From Streptomyces graminofaciens (GTDB lineage Bacteria; Actinomycetota; Actinomycetes; Streptomycetales; Streptomycetaceae), in the NCBI RefSeq assembly GCF_030294945.1, contig NZ_AP018448.1:1798001-1862000 (forward strand): 64,000 bases of DNA, in the 5' to 3' direction. Of this stretch, positions 55,613-63,329 are shown in pieces. Each line of letters starts with the position of its first letter. Position 1 is the first letter of the stretch. The notes below the pieces were generated by a model, which was not told where the DNA came from, did no database searches, and was given only the letters and a program-made list of their open reading frames with translations. The translations under genes and the position numbers were made by a program.

Positions 55613-57018
55613 TTGTTCATCCAGTGGTCGAGCGTCCGGTTGAAGTGCCGGATGCGGCTCTCCTGGTAGTTGGCCAGGGTGATGCCCGGCTTGCGCATCG
55701 CCTTCAGGCCCTGCTGGACGTAGGGCAGGTTCTCGCAGTCCTGGTCGAAGACGGGCCCGAGTACGCCGAGTTCGGGGATGTCCGCGAAGAGCATGTCCTC
55801 CGGCACCCAGCGGATCTTCGCGGGAGGCGGCATCTCGCCGGGCTGCTTCGGGGCCGACATGAAGATGATCTCGGCGGTGCACGAGTCGGGGTCGAGCCCG
55901 TTGGGCCGGAACCGGTAGATGATGTTGGACTTGGCGCCGCCCCACGGGTTGAAGTTGGGGAACAGCAGGTAGTTGATGGCGTCCAGCAGTTCGGCGTCCG
56001 GGGTTTGCGAGAAGTCCTGCTGCGAGGTGGACGCCAGTTGCTCGCGCATCCGCTGGGCGAGGACCTGGCGGGCGGTGCCGCCCGGCGGGATCGCGGGCAG
56101 TTCGTCGCCCTCCCCCATCACCAGGTCGCGGCCCTGGGCCGCCGAGTAGAACGCACGCGAGTCGTAGAAGGTCTCCAGGACGTCCTCCTCCGTGACGGAG
56201 TCCGCCACGTGCGGACTGGGAGCACCCTGGATGTTGATCATGCGGTTCCAGTTCGGCTGGTCCGCCATCACGTCGTACTGCGAGTTGGCGTCGGCGAGCC
56301 ACGGCAGCATCTGCGGGTGGGTGGCGATCACATGGAAGGACTCGATGAACGCGTCCTGCGCGATCTTCCAGTTGCAGGGCAGCACCTTGGCGATGTGCAG
56401 CGACTTGTAGCGGTTCTCCAGCGGCCAGATGTAGTACTCGTCGAAGGTGCCGCGGTAGCTGTCGAAGGACTCCGCGTACGGGTCCATGTTGATGAAGACG
56501 AAGCCGCGCCAGGTGGCCACCCGGGCCTCGGGCAGCGCGAACTTCTCCGGAGCGACGTGCGGGAAGTCCCAGGCGCACGGCGGGGTCCGCATGGTGCCGT
56601 CGAGGTTCCAGGCGAAACCGTGGAACGGGCAGCGGAACTCGCCGACGTTGCCGCCGCTGGTGCGGAGCTTCCGGCCACGGTGCAGGCACACGTTGACGAA
56701 GGCGCGGATCTCGTCGGGGGCCGTGCGCACGACGATGAGCGAGTCGTCGCCGATCTCGTAGATCTCGTGGTCTCCGACCTCGGGGATCTCGCTCTCCAGG
56801 CAGGCGAACTGCCAGACGCGCCGCCACACCTGCCGCATCTCGCGTTCGGCCCACTCGCGGGAGGTGAAACGTGTGGCGTCGATGTCCTCGCTGCCGAGGT
56901 AGTCGTTCCTCTCGTACCTCAGGGCGGCGGGAACGGGCCGGCTGTCCTGGTCGAGGTAGTCCTGGACGCTTGGCCCGGGGCACCGTGCGGTGACCGTCTC
57001 CGACGTTTCGTCCATCAT
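55609..57018 (-). CDS. Rieske non-haem iron oxygenase, alpha subunit (second)
   Basis: A 469-residue oxygenase. The Rieske site is CLHRGRKLRTSGGNVGEFRC with CPFHGFAW; the iron site lies in QDAFIESFHVIATHP. It resembles the larger ring-hydroxylating oxygenases of actinobacterial catabolic clusters. Tandem ATG codons (57018, 57015) follow GGAGGAG. It leads a minus-strand operon with a ferredoxin, a 71-residue protein and an enone reductase. An operator-like repeat lies just upstream. Confidence 0.9.
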   Translation of the reverse strand: MMDETSETVTARCPGPSVQDYLDQDSRPVPAALRYERNDYLGSEDIDATRFTSREWAEREMRQVWRRVWQFACLESEIPEVGDHEIYEIGDDSLIVVRTAPDEIRAFVNVCLHRGRKLRTSGGNVGEFRCPFHGFAWNLDGTMRTPPCAWDFPHVAPEKFALPEARVATWRGFVFINMDPYAESFDSYRGTFDEYYIWPLENRYKSLHIAKVLPCNWKIAQDAFIESFHVIATHPQMLPWLADANSQYDVMADQPNWNRMINIQGAPSPHVADSVTEEDVLETFYDSRAFYSAAQGRDLVMGEGDELPAIPPGGTARQVLAQRMREQLASTSQQDFSQTPDAELLDAINYLLFPNFNPWGGAKSNIIYRFRPNGLDPDSCTAEIIFMSAPKQPGEMPPPAKIRWVPEDMLFADIPELGVLGPVFDQDCENLPYVQQGLKAMRKPGITLANYQESRIRHFNRTLDHWMNK

Positions 57019-57033
57019 CTCTCCTCCGGCAGA

Positions 57034-57054
57034 AACTTTAGAGTGAGTGTAGTT
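57034..57054. promoter_or_regulatory. Operator-like repeat, copy 4 (divergent variant)
   Basis: AACT-N13-AGTT about 16 bp upstream of the Rieske start. It keeps the spacing of the three other copies with A/T exchanged at the outer base. Confidence 0.4.
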
Positions 57055-57455
57055 AGCTGCCACCGTCGGGAGCAACACTCGCGACGGCGGACGGAGCCAC
57101 ATCGCCCGAGGTCATCACGAATACCGTCGCCCGGCCTGGAATTTTTTGCGACACCCCTCTCCCCAAGCTCGCCGGGGCGTGTCACACTCCGACGCACTTG
57201 AGGCTGTAGTGCCTCATAAGTTTCTTGTTCCGGGTCGGCGTCTGCCCGTCCCGGGCCCAGCGCCGCGGGGTCACCCCGGCGGCCCGCGCCGTGCCCCACG
57301 TCGGCGATCGACGCAGCCCGCTTCCCCTCAGCACCCCATGAGTGCCGTCCCGTCCCGGGCGGCACAGGATCCGCCTGCACGGAGCCGACCGCCGCGGACG
57401 CGGGAGCGACGCGGGTCGCGGCAGCGCAGGCGCCACACCACGGGAGTACTCAACG
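57055..57455. other. Divergent intergenic region
   Basis: About 400 bp between the second Rieske gene and the ABC transporter operon. It contains a TGAGGC-N6-GCCTCA palindrome at 57199-57216 that could be an operator of the transporter genes. No coding sequence is convincing; the in-frame extension of the binding-protein gene back to 57342 lacks signal-peptide character. Confidence 0.5.
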
Positions 57456-58598
57456 ATGAGTTCCACACCCGGTCGCGCGGTCCGCCGCGCCCTCACCGCG
57501 ATCGTGCCCGTCACCGCCCTGCTCACCCTGACGGCATGCGGTTCCGACTCCACTCCGGCCGCCGGGACGTCGCAGGCGGCGGCACCCGGCTCGCCCGGTC
57601 TGACGGCGGCCCGCGCGGCGCTGCAGAAGTACTCCGAACGCCCGGCCTCGATCTCCGTCACCCAGCCCGTCGGCAAGAAGATCCCCAAGGGCAAGGAGAT
57701 CGACTTCATTCTGTGCGGCGTCCAGTCCTGCAAGGACCTTGCCGACTTCTTCACCGAGGGCGCCGAGGAACTCGGCTGGAAGGTGAAGCAGATCGCGACC
57801 CAGGGAACCCCGGAGTCCGTCCAGGCCGCCTATGAGCAGGTCCTGCGCGACAAGCCGGACGCCGTCGTCGCCTCCGGTTTCCCGCGTGCCGTCTACGCCA
57901 AGCAACTGGCACGGCTGAAGGCGGCCGACATCCCCGTCATCCAGTCGAACGCCGACGACGTGGTGGGCGACGGCGTCTCCCTGCTGAAGAACGGGCCGAA
58001 GGACGTCGGCGTCCAGGGCGAGATGCTCGCCTCGTGGGTGGTGTCGGACAGCGGCGCCGAGGCGAACACCGTGTACTTCGATCTGCCGGCCTACTCGATC
58101 CTCAAGCCCGTCAAGGACTCCTTCGCGGCCAAGTACAGGGAATGGTGCGCCGGCTGTGCGCTGGACAACGTCGACGTGCCGATCACCGCGGTCGGCAAGG
58201 ACATGCCGGACCGGGTGGTGTCGTACCTGCGCTCGCACCCGAAGGTGACCCACGTCGTCTTCTCCCTGGGCCTGCTCAACGTGGGCGTCCCGGCCGCGCT
58301 GAAGACCGCCGGCGTCACCGGCAAGCACCTCGTGGTCAACGTCGGTGACGCACAGAACTACCAGTACATCCAGAGCGGTCTCAGCGACGGCGCGATGGCG
58401 CTGAACTCCCATGAGACGGCATGGATCCAGGTCGACGCGCTGGCGCGGCACTTCACCGGCCAGTCCATGGACGTGGACCAGCGGGCGGAGCTGCCGAACA
58501 TGCTGGTCACCAAGGGCAACCTGCCCTCCGCCGACGGCGACTTCCCGATCGTCGAGGACTATCAGGCACAGTTCAAGGCGCTGTGGGGGCTGAGTTGA
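57456..58598 (+). CDS. Sugar-type ABC transporter substrate-binding lipoprotein
   Basis: A 380-residue periplasmic-binding-protein-fold lipoprotein. The signal peptide (RRALTAIVPVTALLTLTAC) ends at a lipobox Cys near residue 28, followed by a Ser/Ala/Pro linker. The rest resembles ribose-type binding proteins (VIQSNADDVVGDG, KHLVVNVGDAQNYQYIQSG). Two close Cys pairs (CGVQSC and CAGC) are unusual for the family. ATG 57456 is preceded by GGGAG. It heads the transporter operon; ligand unknown. Confidence 0.88.
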   Translation: MSSTPGRAVRRALTAIVPVTALLTLTACGSDSTPAAGTSQAAAPGSPGLTAARAALQKYSERPASISVTQPVGKKIPKGKEIDFILCGVQSCKDLADFFTEGAEELGWKVKQIATQGTPESVQAAYEQVLRDKPDAVVASGFPRAVYAKQLARLKAADIPVIQSNADDVVGDGVSLLKNGPKDVGVQGEMLASWVVSDSGAEANTVYFDLPAYSILKPVKDSFAAKYREWCAGCALDNVDVPITAVGKDMPDRVVSYLRSHPKVTHVVFSLGLLNVGVPAALKTAGVTGKHLVVNVGDAQNYQYIQSGLSDGAMALNSHETAWIQVDALARHFTGQSMDVDQRAELPNMLVTKGNLPSADGDFPIVEDYQAQFKALWGLS

Positions 58599-60106
58599 CC
58601 CGGCCGGTGCTGCGGGTGGCCGGGCTGTCGAAGAGGTTCGGCGGAACCCAGGCGCTGAAGGAGATCGACCTGGAGGTCGCACAGGGCGAGATCCACGCTC
58701 TGATCGGCCCCAACGGCTCCGGCAAGTCCACCCTCATCAAGATCCTCGCCGGATACCACCACGCGGAGCCGGGAGCGGTCGCCGAACTCGACGGCGAACC
58801 GTTCGACCTCGGCCAGGTCACCGCCTCCCGGCACGACCGGCTCCGCTTCGTCCACCAGGAGCTGGGGCTGGTGGGCGAGTTGAGCGCCGTCGACAACCTC
58901 GCGCTCAGCCGCGGCTTCGCCCGTACGGCCCTCGGCAACATCCGCTGGCCGGAGATGGAGAGACGGACGACCGCACTGGTCGAACGGTTCGGTCTCGGCA
59001 TCGACGTGCGCCGGCCCCTGACGACGGCGACCCCCGTCCAGCGCGCGGTGGTGGCCATCGCCGCCGCGCTGCAGGGCTGGGAGGGCCGCCGCGGTGTCCT
59101 GGTGCTCGACGAGCCCACCGCCGTACTGCCGCCCGGTGAGGTGGCCCGGCTCTTCGACATCGTGCGGGAGGTCCGCGACGCCGGCGCCGGCGTGCTGTAC
59201 GTCTCGCACCGGATGGACGAGATCTTCGCGCTCGCCGACCGGGTCACCGTGATCCGCGGCGGACACCGCATCGCCACGCGCCCGGTCGCCGAACTCACCC
59301 CGCGCTCGCTGGCGGAGCTGATGGCGGGAGAGGAGACGGAGACCGACCACCGCCCGGCTCCTCGTTCCGGCACCGACGGGACCGTACTGGAGGTCCGCGA
59401 CCTGTGGGCCGGGCCCCTGCGGGGAATCGGCTTCGATCTCGCCGGGGGCGAGCGTCTGGGCATCACCGGGCTGGTCGGCTCCGGCCACGAGATCGTGCCG
59501 TACGCGGTGTGCGGCGCCCACTCCGGGCGGGTGAGCGGCAGGCTGCGGCTGCCGGAGCGCTCCGAGCGCTGGACCGACGCGCGCCACGCCGGCGGGCTGG
59601 GCCTCCCCCTGGTCCCCGCCGACCGGCCGGGCGAGGGAGTGATCGGTGACTTCTCGGTCGGCGAGAACCTCACCCTTCCTCTTCTGCACCGGCTCCGCGC
59701 CCGGGGCGGACGGCTGCACCGGCGCCGCGAGTCCTCCCTCGCCGAGGACTGGATCCAGCGGGTCGGGGTCCGCACGGCGGGCCGCGGAGCCCGCATCACC
59801 ACACTGAGCGGCGGCAACCAGCAGAAGGTCGTCATGGCCCGCTGTCTGGCCCAGCGTCCGCCGGTGCTGGCGCTGTGCGAACCCACTGCGGGCGTCGACA
59901 TCGCCACCCGTCTGCAGCTGTACGACCTGATAGAGCGTCAGGCGGACGAGGGCATGGGCGTCATCCTCTCCTCCTCCGACACCCAGGACCTGCTCGCCCT
60001 GTGCACCCGTGTCCTGGTGGTACGGGACGGCCGGATCGTACGGGAGCTCAGCGGTCGCGACATCACCGAGCCCGCGCTCGTGCACGCCATGGAAGGAACC
60101 GAGTGA
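58595..60106 (+). CDS. ABC transporter ATPase, RbsA-type (two NBDs)
   Basis: A 503-residue protein with two nucleotide-binding domains. In the first, GPNGSGKST is Walker A and VLVLDEPTAVLPPGE Walker B, while its signature reads ATPVQRAVVAIAAAL. In the second, Walker A is degenerate (GLVGSGHEIV) but the signature LSGGNQQKV and EPTAGVD are kept, as in RbsA relatives. The TTG start at 58595 overlaps the binding-protein stop (TTGA); a GTG 4 codons later is less well spaced from the GGGGG site. Confidence 0.9.
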   Translation: MTRPVLRVAGLSKRFGGTQALKEIDLEVAQGEIHALIGPNGSGKSTLIKILAGYHHAEPGAVAELDGEPFDLGQVTASRHDRLRFVHQELGLVGELSAVDNLALSRGFARTALGNIRWPEMERRTTALVERFGLGIDVRRPLTTATPVQRAVVAIAAALQGWEGRRGVLVLDEPTAVLPPGEVARLFDIVREVRDAGAGVLYVSHRMDEIFALADRVTVIRGGHRIATRPVAELTPRSLAELMAGEETETDHRPAPRSGTDGTVLEVRDLWAGPLRGIGFDLAGGERLGITGLVGSGHEIVPYAVCGAHSGRVSGRLRLPERSERWTDARHAGGLGLPLVPADRPGEGVIGDFSVGENLTLPLLHRLRARGGRLHRRRESSLAEDWIQRVGVRTAGRGARITTLSGGNQQKVVMARCLAQRPPVLALCEPTAGVDIATRLQLYDLIERQADEGMGVILSSSDTQDLLALCTRVLVVRDGRIVRELSGRDITEPALVHAMEGTE

Positions 60107-60136
60107 CATGCGCCCTGGAAGGAACCGACTGACATG
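60090..60136 (+). repeat. Direct microduplication spanning the ATPase stop and permease start
   Basis: A 21-bp unit at 60090-60110 recurs at 60116-60136 with one mismatch (GAGTGACATG versus GACTGACATG). Each copy has a GGAAGG site and an ATG. The first ATG now opens a 9-codon reading frame that stops at the permease start. Confidence 0.8.
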
Positions 60137-61270
60137 ACATCCACCCCGACCCGGTCGGCGGTGCTCAGGCCGTCCGCGCCGGACCGGCCCGCGGCGCTCG
60201 TCCCGGCCGCACCGGTCCGGCGGGCGGCGGCCGCCCTGTCGTTCCGGAACATCGGCGCCGTGTACGTGTGGCTGGTCATCGCCGTGCTCTTCTCCGTCTG
60301 GGCACCGGAGACGTTTCCGACCGCCACCACGGTCAAGCAGATACTCAACGGCAACGCCGTGGCCGGGCTGGTGGCACTCAGCGTCGTACCGCCGCTGGCC
60401 GCGCGTGTCTTCGACCTCTCGGTCGCCTACACCATGTCGCTGACCAGCGTGCTGACCGCCTACTTCCTGGTCTCCACCGGGCTGGGGCCTTCCGCCGCGA
60501 TCGCCCTGGCGATGACCGCCGCGCTGCTGATCGGGGTCGTCAACGGCATCGTGGTGGTGGTGCTGCGCGTCGACTCGTTCATCGCCACCCTGGCGACCGG
60601 TGCGCTGATCCAGTCCCTGATCACCATGGTCACCAACGACAGCTCCATCACTGGCGTGCAGCTGCTGGCCGAGCCGTTCGCGAACATCGCCCAGCTGGAC
60701 GCGGGCGGTATCACGCTGCCGGTGCTGTACCTGCTGCTCGCCGCGGTGGCCATCTGGTTCCTGCTGGAGCACACCGCCACCGGGCGCCGGTTGTACGCGA
60801 CCGGCTTCAACGCCGACGCGGCACGGCTGCAAGGGGTGCGCACCGACCGGCTGCGCTTCCTGACCCTGGTGACCTCCGCGCTGCTGGCCGGTTTCGCCGG
60901 AATCGTCTTCGCGTCCTCGGTCGGATCGGGATCGCCGACCGCGGGCACGCCGTATCTGCTGTCGGCCTACGCCGCGGCCTTCGTCGGGGCGACCCAGCTG
61001 CGCGCCGGCCGCTTCAACGCCTGGGGCACGGTGCTCGCGGTCCTGCTGCTCGGCACCGGCGTCACGGGGCTCGGGCTCGCCACCAGCGCCCCGTGGGCCG
61101 CGAGCCTGTTCACCGGCTCGGTCCTCATCGTCGCGCTGGTCCTGACGGGTGGCCGGATCACCCTGCCCGCCGTCCTGCGCCGCCGGAGGGGGCACTCGTC
61201 CGATGGCGGGCCCGAGACTCCCACGGAGGGCTCCGCCGTGCCGGCCACCGGTGAGGAGAGCAGAGGATGA
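60134..61270 (+). CDS. ABC transporter permease, RbsC-type
   Basis: A 378-residue membrane protein with about 8-10 hydrophobic segments. GRRLYATGFNADAARLQGVRTDRLR is the cytosolic coupling loop of ribose/xylose-type permeases; the C-terminal 35 residues are hydrophilic. It follows the ATPase gene and overlaps the alcohol dehydrogenase gene by 4 bp (ATGA), so importer and dehydrogenase are one transcript. Confidence 0.9.
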   Translation: MTSTPTRSAVLRPSAPDRPAALVPAAPVRRAAAALSFRNIGAVYVWLVIAVLFSVWAPETFPTATTVKQILNGNAVAGLVALSVVPPLAARVFDLSVAYTMSLTSVLTAYFLVSTGLGPSAAIALAMTAALLIGVVNGIVVVVLRVDSFIATLATGALIQSLITMVTNDSSITGVQLLAEPFANIAQLDAGGITLPVLYLLLAAVAIWFLLEHTATGRRLYATGFNADAARLQGVRTDRLRFLTLVTSALLAGFAGIVFASSVGSGSPTAGTPYLLSAYAAAFVGATQLRAGRFNAWGTVLAVLLLGTGVTGLGLATSAPWAASLFTGSVLIVALVLTGGRITLPAVLRRRRGHSSDGGPETPTEGSAVPATGEESRG

Positions 61271-62310
61271 AGGCTGTGCAGTACCGGAGGGTGGGACATG
61301 CCCCCGAGGTGGTCGAGGTTCCCGTACCCGAACCCGGCCCGGGTCAGGTGCTGTTGAAGGTGACGGCGGCCGGGCTGTGCCACTCCGACCTGGCGGTCAT
61401 GGGCTGGCCCGAGGAGCGGTTTCCGTACCCGCTGCCGATGACGCTCGGCCACGAGGGGGTCGGCACGGTCGCGGCCGTGGGCAGCGGCGTCGAGTGGCCG
61501 GCCGAAGGCGACGCGGTGGCGGTGTACGGCCCGTGGGGCTGTGGGCGCTGCCACAAGTGCGCCGAAGGAAAGGAGAACTGCTGTCCGCACGCCGCGGGGC
61601 TCGGCATCCTGCCGCCCGGGCTCGGCTCGCCCGGCGCCCTGGCCGAGTACATGCTGGTGGACTCGCCCCGCCATCTGGTTCCGTTGAACGGACTCGACCC
61701 GGTGCAGGCGGCACCGCTCACCGACGCCGGGCTGACGCCGTATCACGCGATCGTGAAGTCGCTGGCCAAGCTGGTGCCGGGCAGCACCGCGGTGGTGATG
61801 GGCGTCGGGGGGCTCGGCCATCTCGCCGTGCAGCTGCTGCGCGTGCTGACGCCGGCCCGGGTGGTCGCCCTCGACGTGAGCGAGGGGAAGCTGGAGCTGG
61901 CTAGGACCGTCGGCGCCCATGAGGCGCTGCTCTCCGACGACGCGGCGGCCGGGCGGATCCGGGAACTCACCGGTGGGAGGGGAGCGGAGGTGGTACTGGA
62001 CTTCGTGGGAGCCCAGGCCACGTTGGCCGTCGCCGCCGCGTCGGTGGCGGTGGAGGGCGATGTGACGATCGTCGGCATCGGCGGGGGCACCCTGGCGGTC
62101 GGCTTCGGCGGCGGTCTGCCGTTCGAGGTGTCCGCCACGTTCCCCTACTGGGGCAGCCGAGTGGAGCTCATGGAGGTCGTCGAGCTGGCGCGGCAGGGGC
62201 TTGTCTCCTCCCATGTCGAGACCTTCTCGATCGAGGAGGCGCCAGTGGCCTACGAGCGCCTGCACGCCGGGGACATCAACGGCCGGGCGGTGGTGCTGCC
62301 GCACGGCTGA
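61267..62310 (+). CDS. Zinc-dependent secondary alcohol dehydrogenase (ADH-A-like)
   Basis: A 347-residue zinc alcohol dehydrogenase. CHSD and GHEGVGTV provide the catalytic zinc ligands and GCGRCHKCAEGKENCC the structural zinc Cys residues; GVGGLGHLAVQLLR binds NAD. From memory it is very close to Rhodococcus ruber ADH-A (MKAVQY start, YGPWGCG, LTDAGLTPYHAI, PYWG), which oxidises secondary alcohols. Coupled to the permease gene, it probably oxidises the imported substrate or a downstream product. Confidence 0.92.
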   Translation: MKAVQYRRVGHAPEVVEVPVPEPGPGQVLLKVTAAGLCHSDLAVMGWPEERFPYPLPMTLGHEGVGTVAAVGSGVEWPAEGDAVAVYGPWGCGRCHKCAEGKENCCPHAAGLGILPPGLGSPGALAEYMLVDSPRHLVPLNGLDPVQAAPLTDAGLTPYHAIVKSLAKLVPGSTAVVMGVGGLGHLAVQLLRVLTPARVVALDVSEGKLELARTVGAHEALLSDDAAAGRIRELTGGRGAEVVLDFVGAQATLAVAAASVAVEGDVTIVGIGGGTLAVGFGGGLPFEVSATFPYWGSRVELMEVVELARQGLVSSHVETFSIEEAPVAYERLHAGDINGRAVVLPHG

Positions 62311-62352
62311 GCGGGGGCGCGCGGGCCCGGTCGGGGCTCCGCCCCCAGACCC

Positions 62353-62403
62353 CGCGCGCGAAGTTCCCCGCGCCCCTGAAGGGCGCGGGGAACTTCGCGC
62401 GCG
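62353..62403. terminator. Long palindromic terminator, Streptomyces repeat type
   Basis: A perfect 23-bp stem pairs 62353-62375 with 62381-62403 around CTGAA, between convergent genes. The arm containing GAAGTTCCCCGCGCC and the nearby GGGGCTCCGCCCCCAGACC follow a pattern repeated in many Streptomyces genomes. The rest of 62311-62528 holds no gene. Confidence 0.8.
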
Positions 62404-62528
62404 ACCACGAGGCACCCACACTCGACAAACCGGCCTGGGGGTCAGGGGGCGCAGCCTGCTCGTGATGGGACGGGTTGGGGCGGCGGGGGCGAAATCCCTC
62501 CGGCCGCTGCCCCCGGCACTCAGCGCAC

Positions 62529-63326
62529 TCAGCGATGCGCCGGGACCCCCTCCGGGCCCCGCCCACCCACCGTCCGCGCCACACAGCGCCGCAGCACCGT
62601 CAGGAACTCCGGTGTCTCCCACGGCCCCCGGTCCACCCGCCCGGTGTCCGCCACGCCGAGGTCCTGCGTGTCGTAGCGGCCCCGGCAGTGGCCGAGGGTG
62701 AAGTAGCAGACCTCGCCGAGGCCGTGCCGCTTGAGATACAGCACCGGCCGGGGCGCGTCGTCGACAGCCGCCGTGTCGCTCTCGGCGAAACCACGGCACG
62801 GACCCGTGTACTCGGCGTGCAGCAGCACCTCCAACTCCCCGTGCAGCTCGCACACGTACAGCTCGTCGGTGACCGTGAACGGTTCGATCCCGGCGACCAG
62901 CGGATGGCCGGGCCGGGTCACCCGCACCTCGTACGGCTCGATCGGCGGGTGGCCCAGGAACTGGCTGCCGAGCACGGCCGCCACCTCGCCGAGGAGCCGC
63001 GGGGTGGTGAACACCCGCGGTCCGCCGGGAGCCGGCGGCTCGATCACCGAGTTGGTGCCGTGCAGGGCCAACCAGCGCCCGCCCCGTTCGACGAACCGTG
63101 CCAGCGCGGCCCGCTCGGCCGGCCGGGGCCGGACGTCGCAGGTATAGGTGACCAACAGGTCGGCCCCCTCCAGCGCGGCGGCACAGTCGTAGTCCTGGAA
63201 GACCGTCGTCCGCACCCGCGGATGCTCACCGATCAGTTCCAGCAGTCGGAGCCGCGCGTAGTCGAAGTCGTGCCACCGCCCGCCGCAGACGAGTACGGCG
63301 TCCAGGCGGCCGGCCGGGCCCGCCAC
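62529..63326 (-). CDS. ThuA-like domain protein
   Basis: A 265-residue protein of the ThuA/glutamine-amidotransferase-like fold. AVLVCGGRWHDFDYARLRLLE at the start, WLALHGTNSV in the middle and CYFTLGHCRGRYDTQD near the end are family marks. ThuA proteins act in disaccharide (trehalose, sucrose) metabolism, though many are uncharacterised. The GTG start at 63326 lies 3 bp after the SDR stop, so they are co-transcribed. Confidence 0.8.
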   Translation of the reverse strand: MAGPAGRLDAVLVCGGRWHDFDYARLRLLELIGEHPRVRTTVFQDYDCAAALEGADLLVTYTCDVRPRPAERAALARFVERGGRWLALHGTNSVIEPPAPGGPRVFTTPRLLGEVAAVLGSQFLGHPPIEPYEVRVTRPGHPLVAGIEPFTVTDELYVCELHGELEVLLHAEYTGPCRGFAESDTAAVDDAPRPVLYLKRHGLGEVCYFTLGHCRGRYDTQDLGVADTGRVDRGPWETPEFLTVLRRCVARTVGGRGPEGVPAHR

Positions 63327-63329
63327 GGC

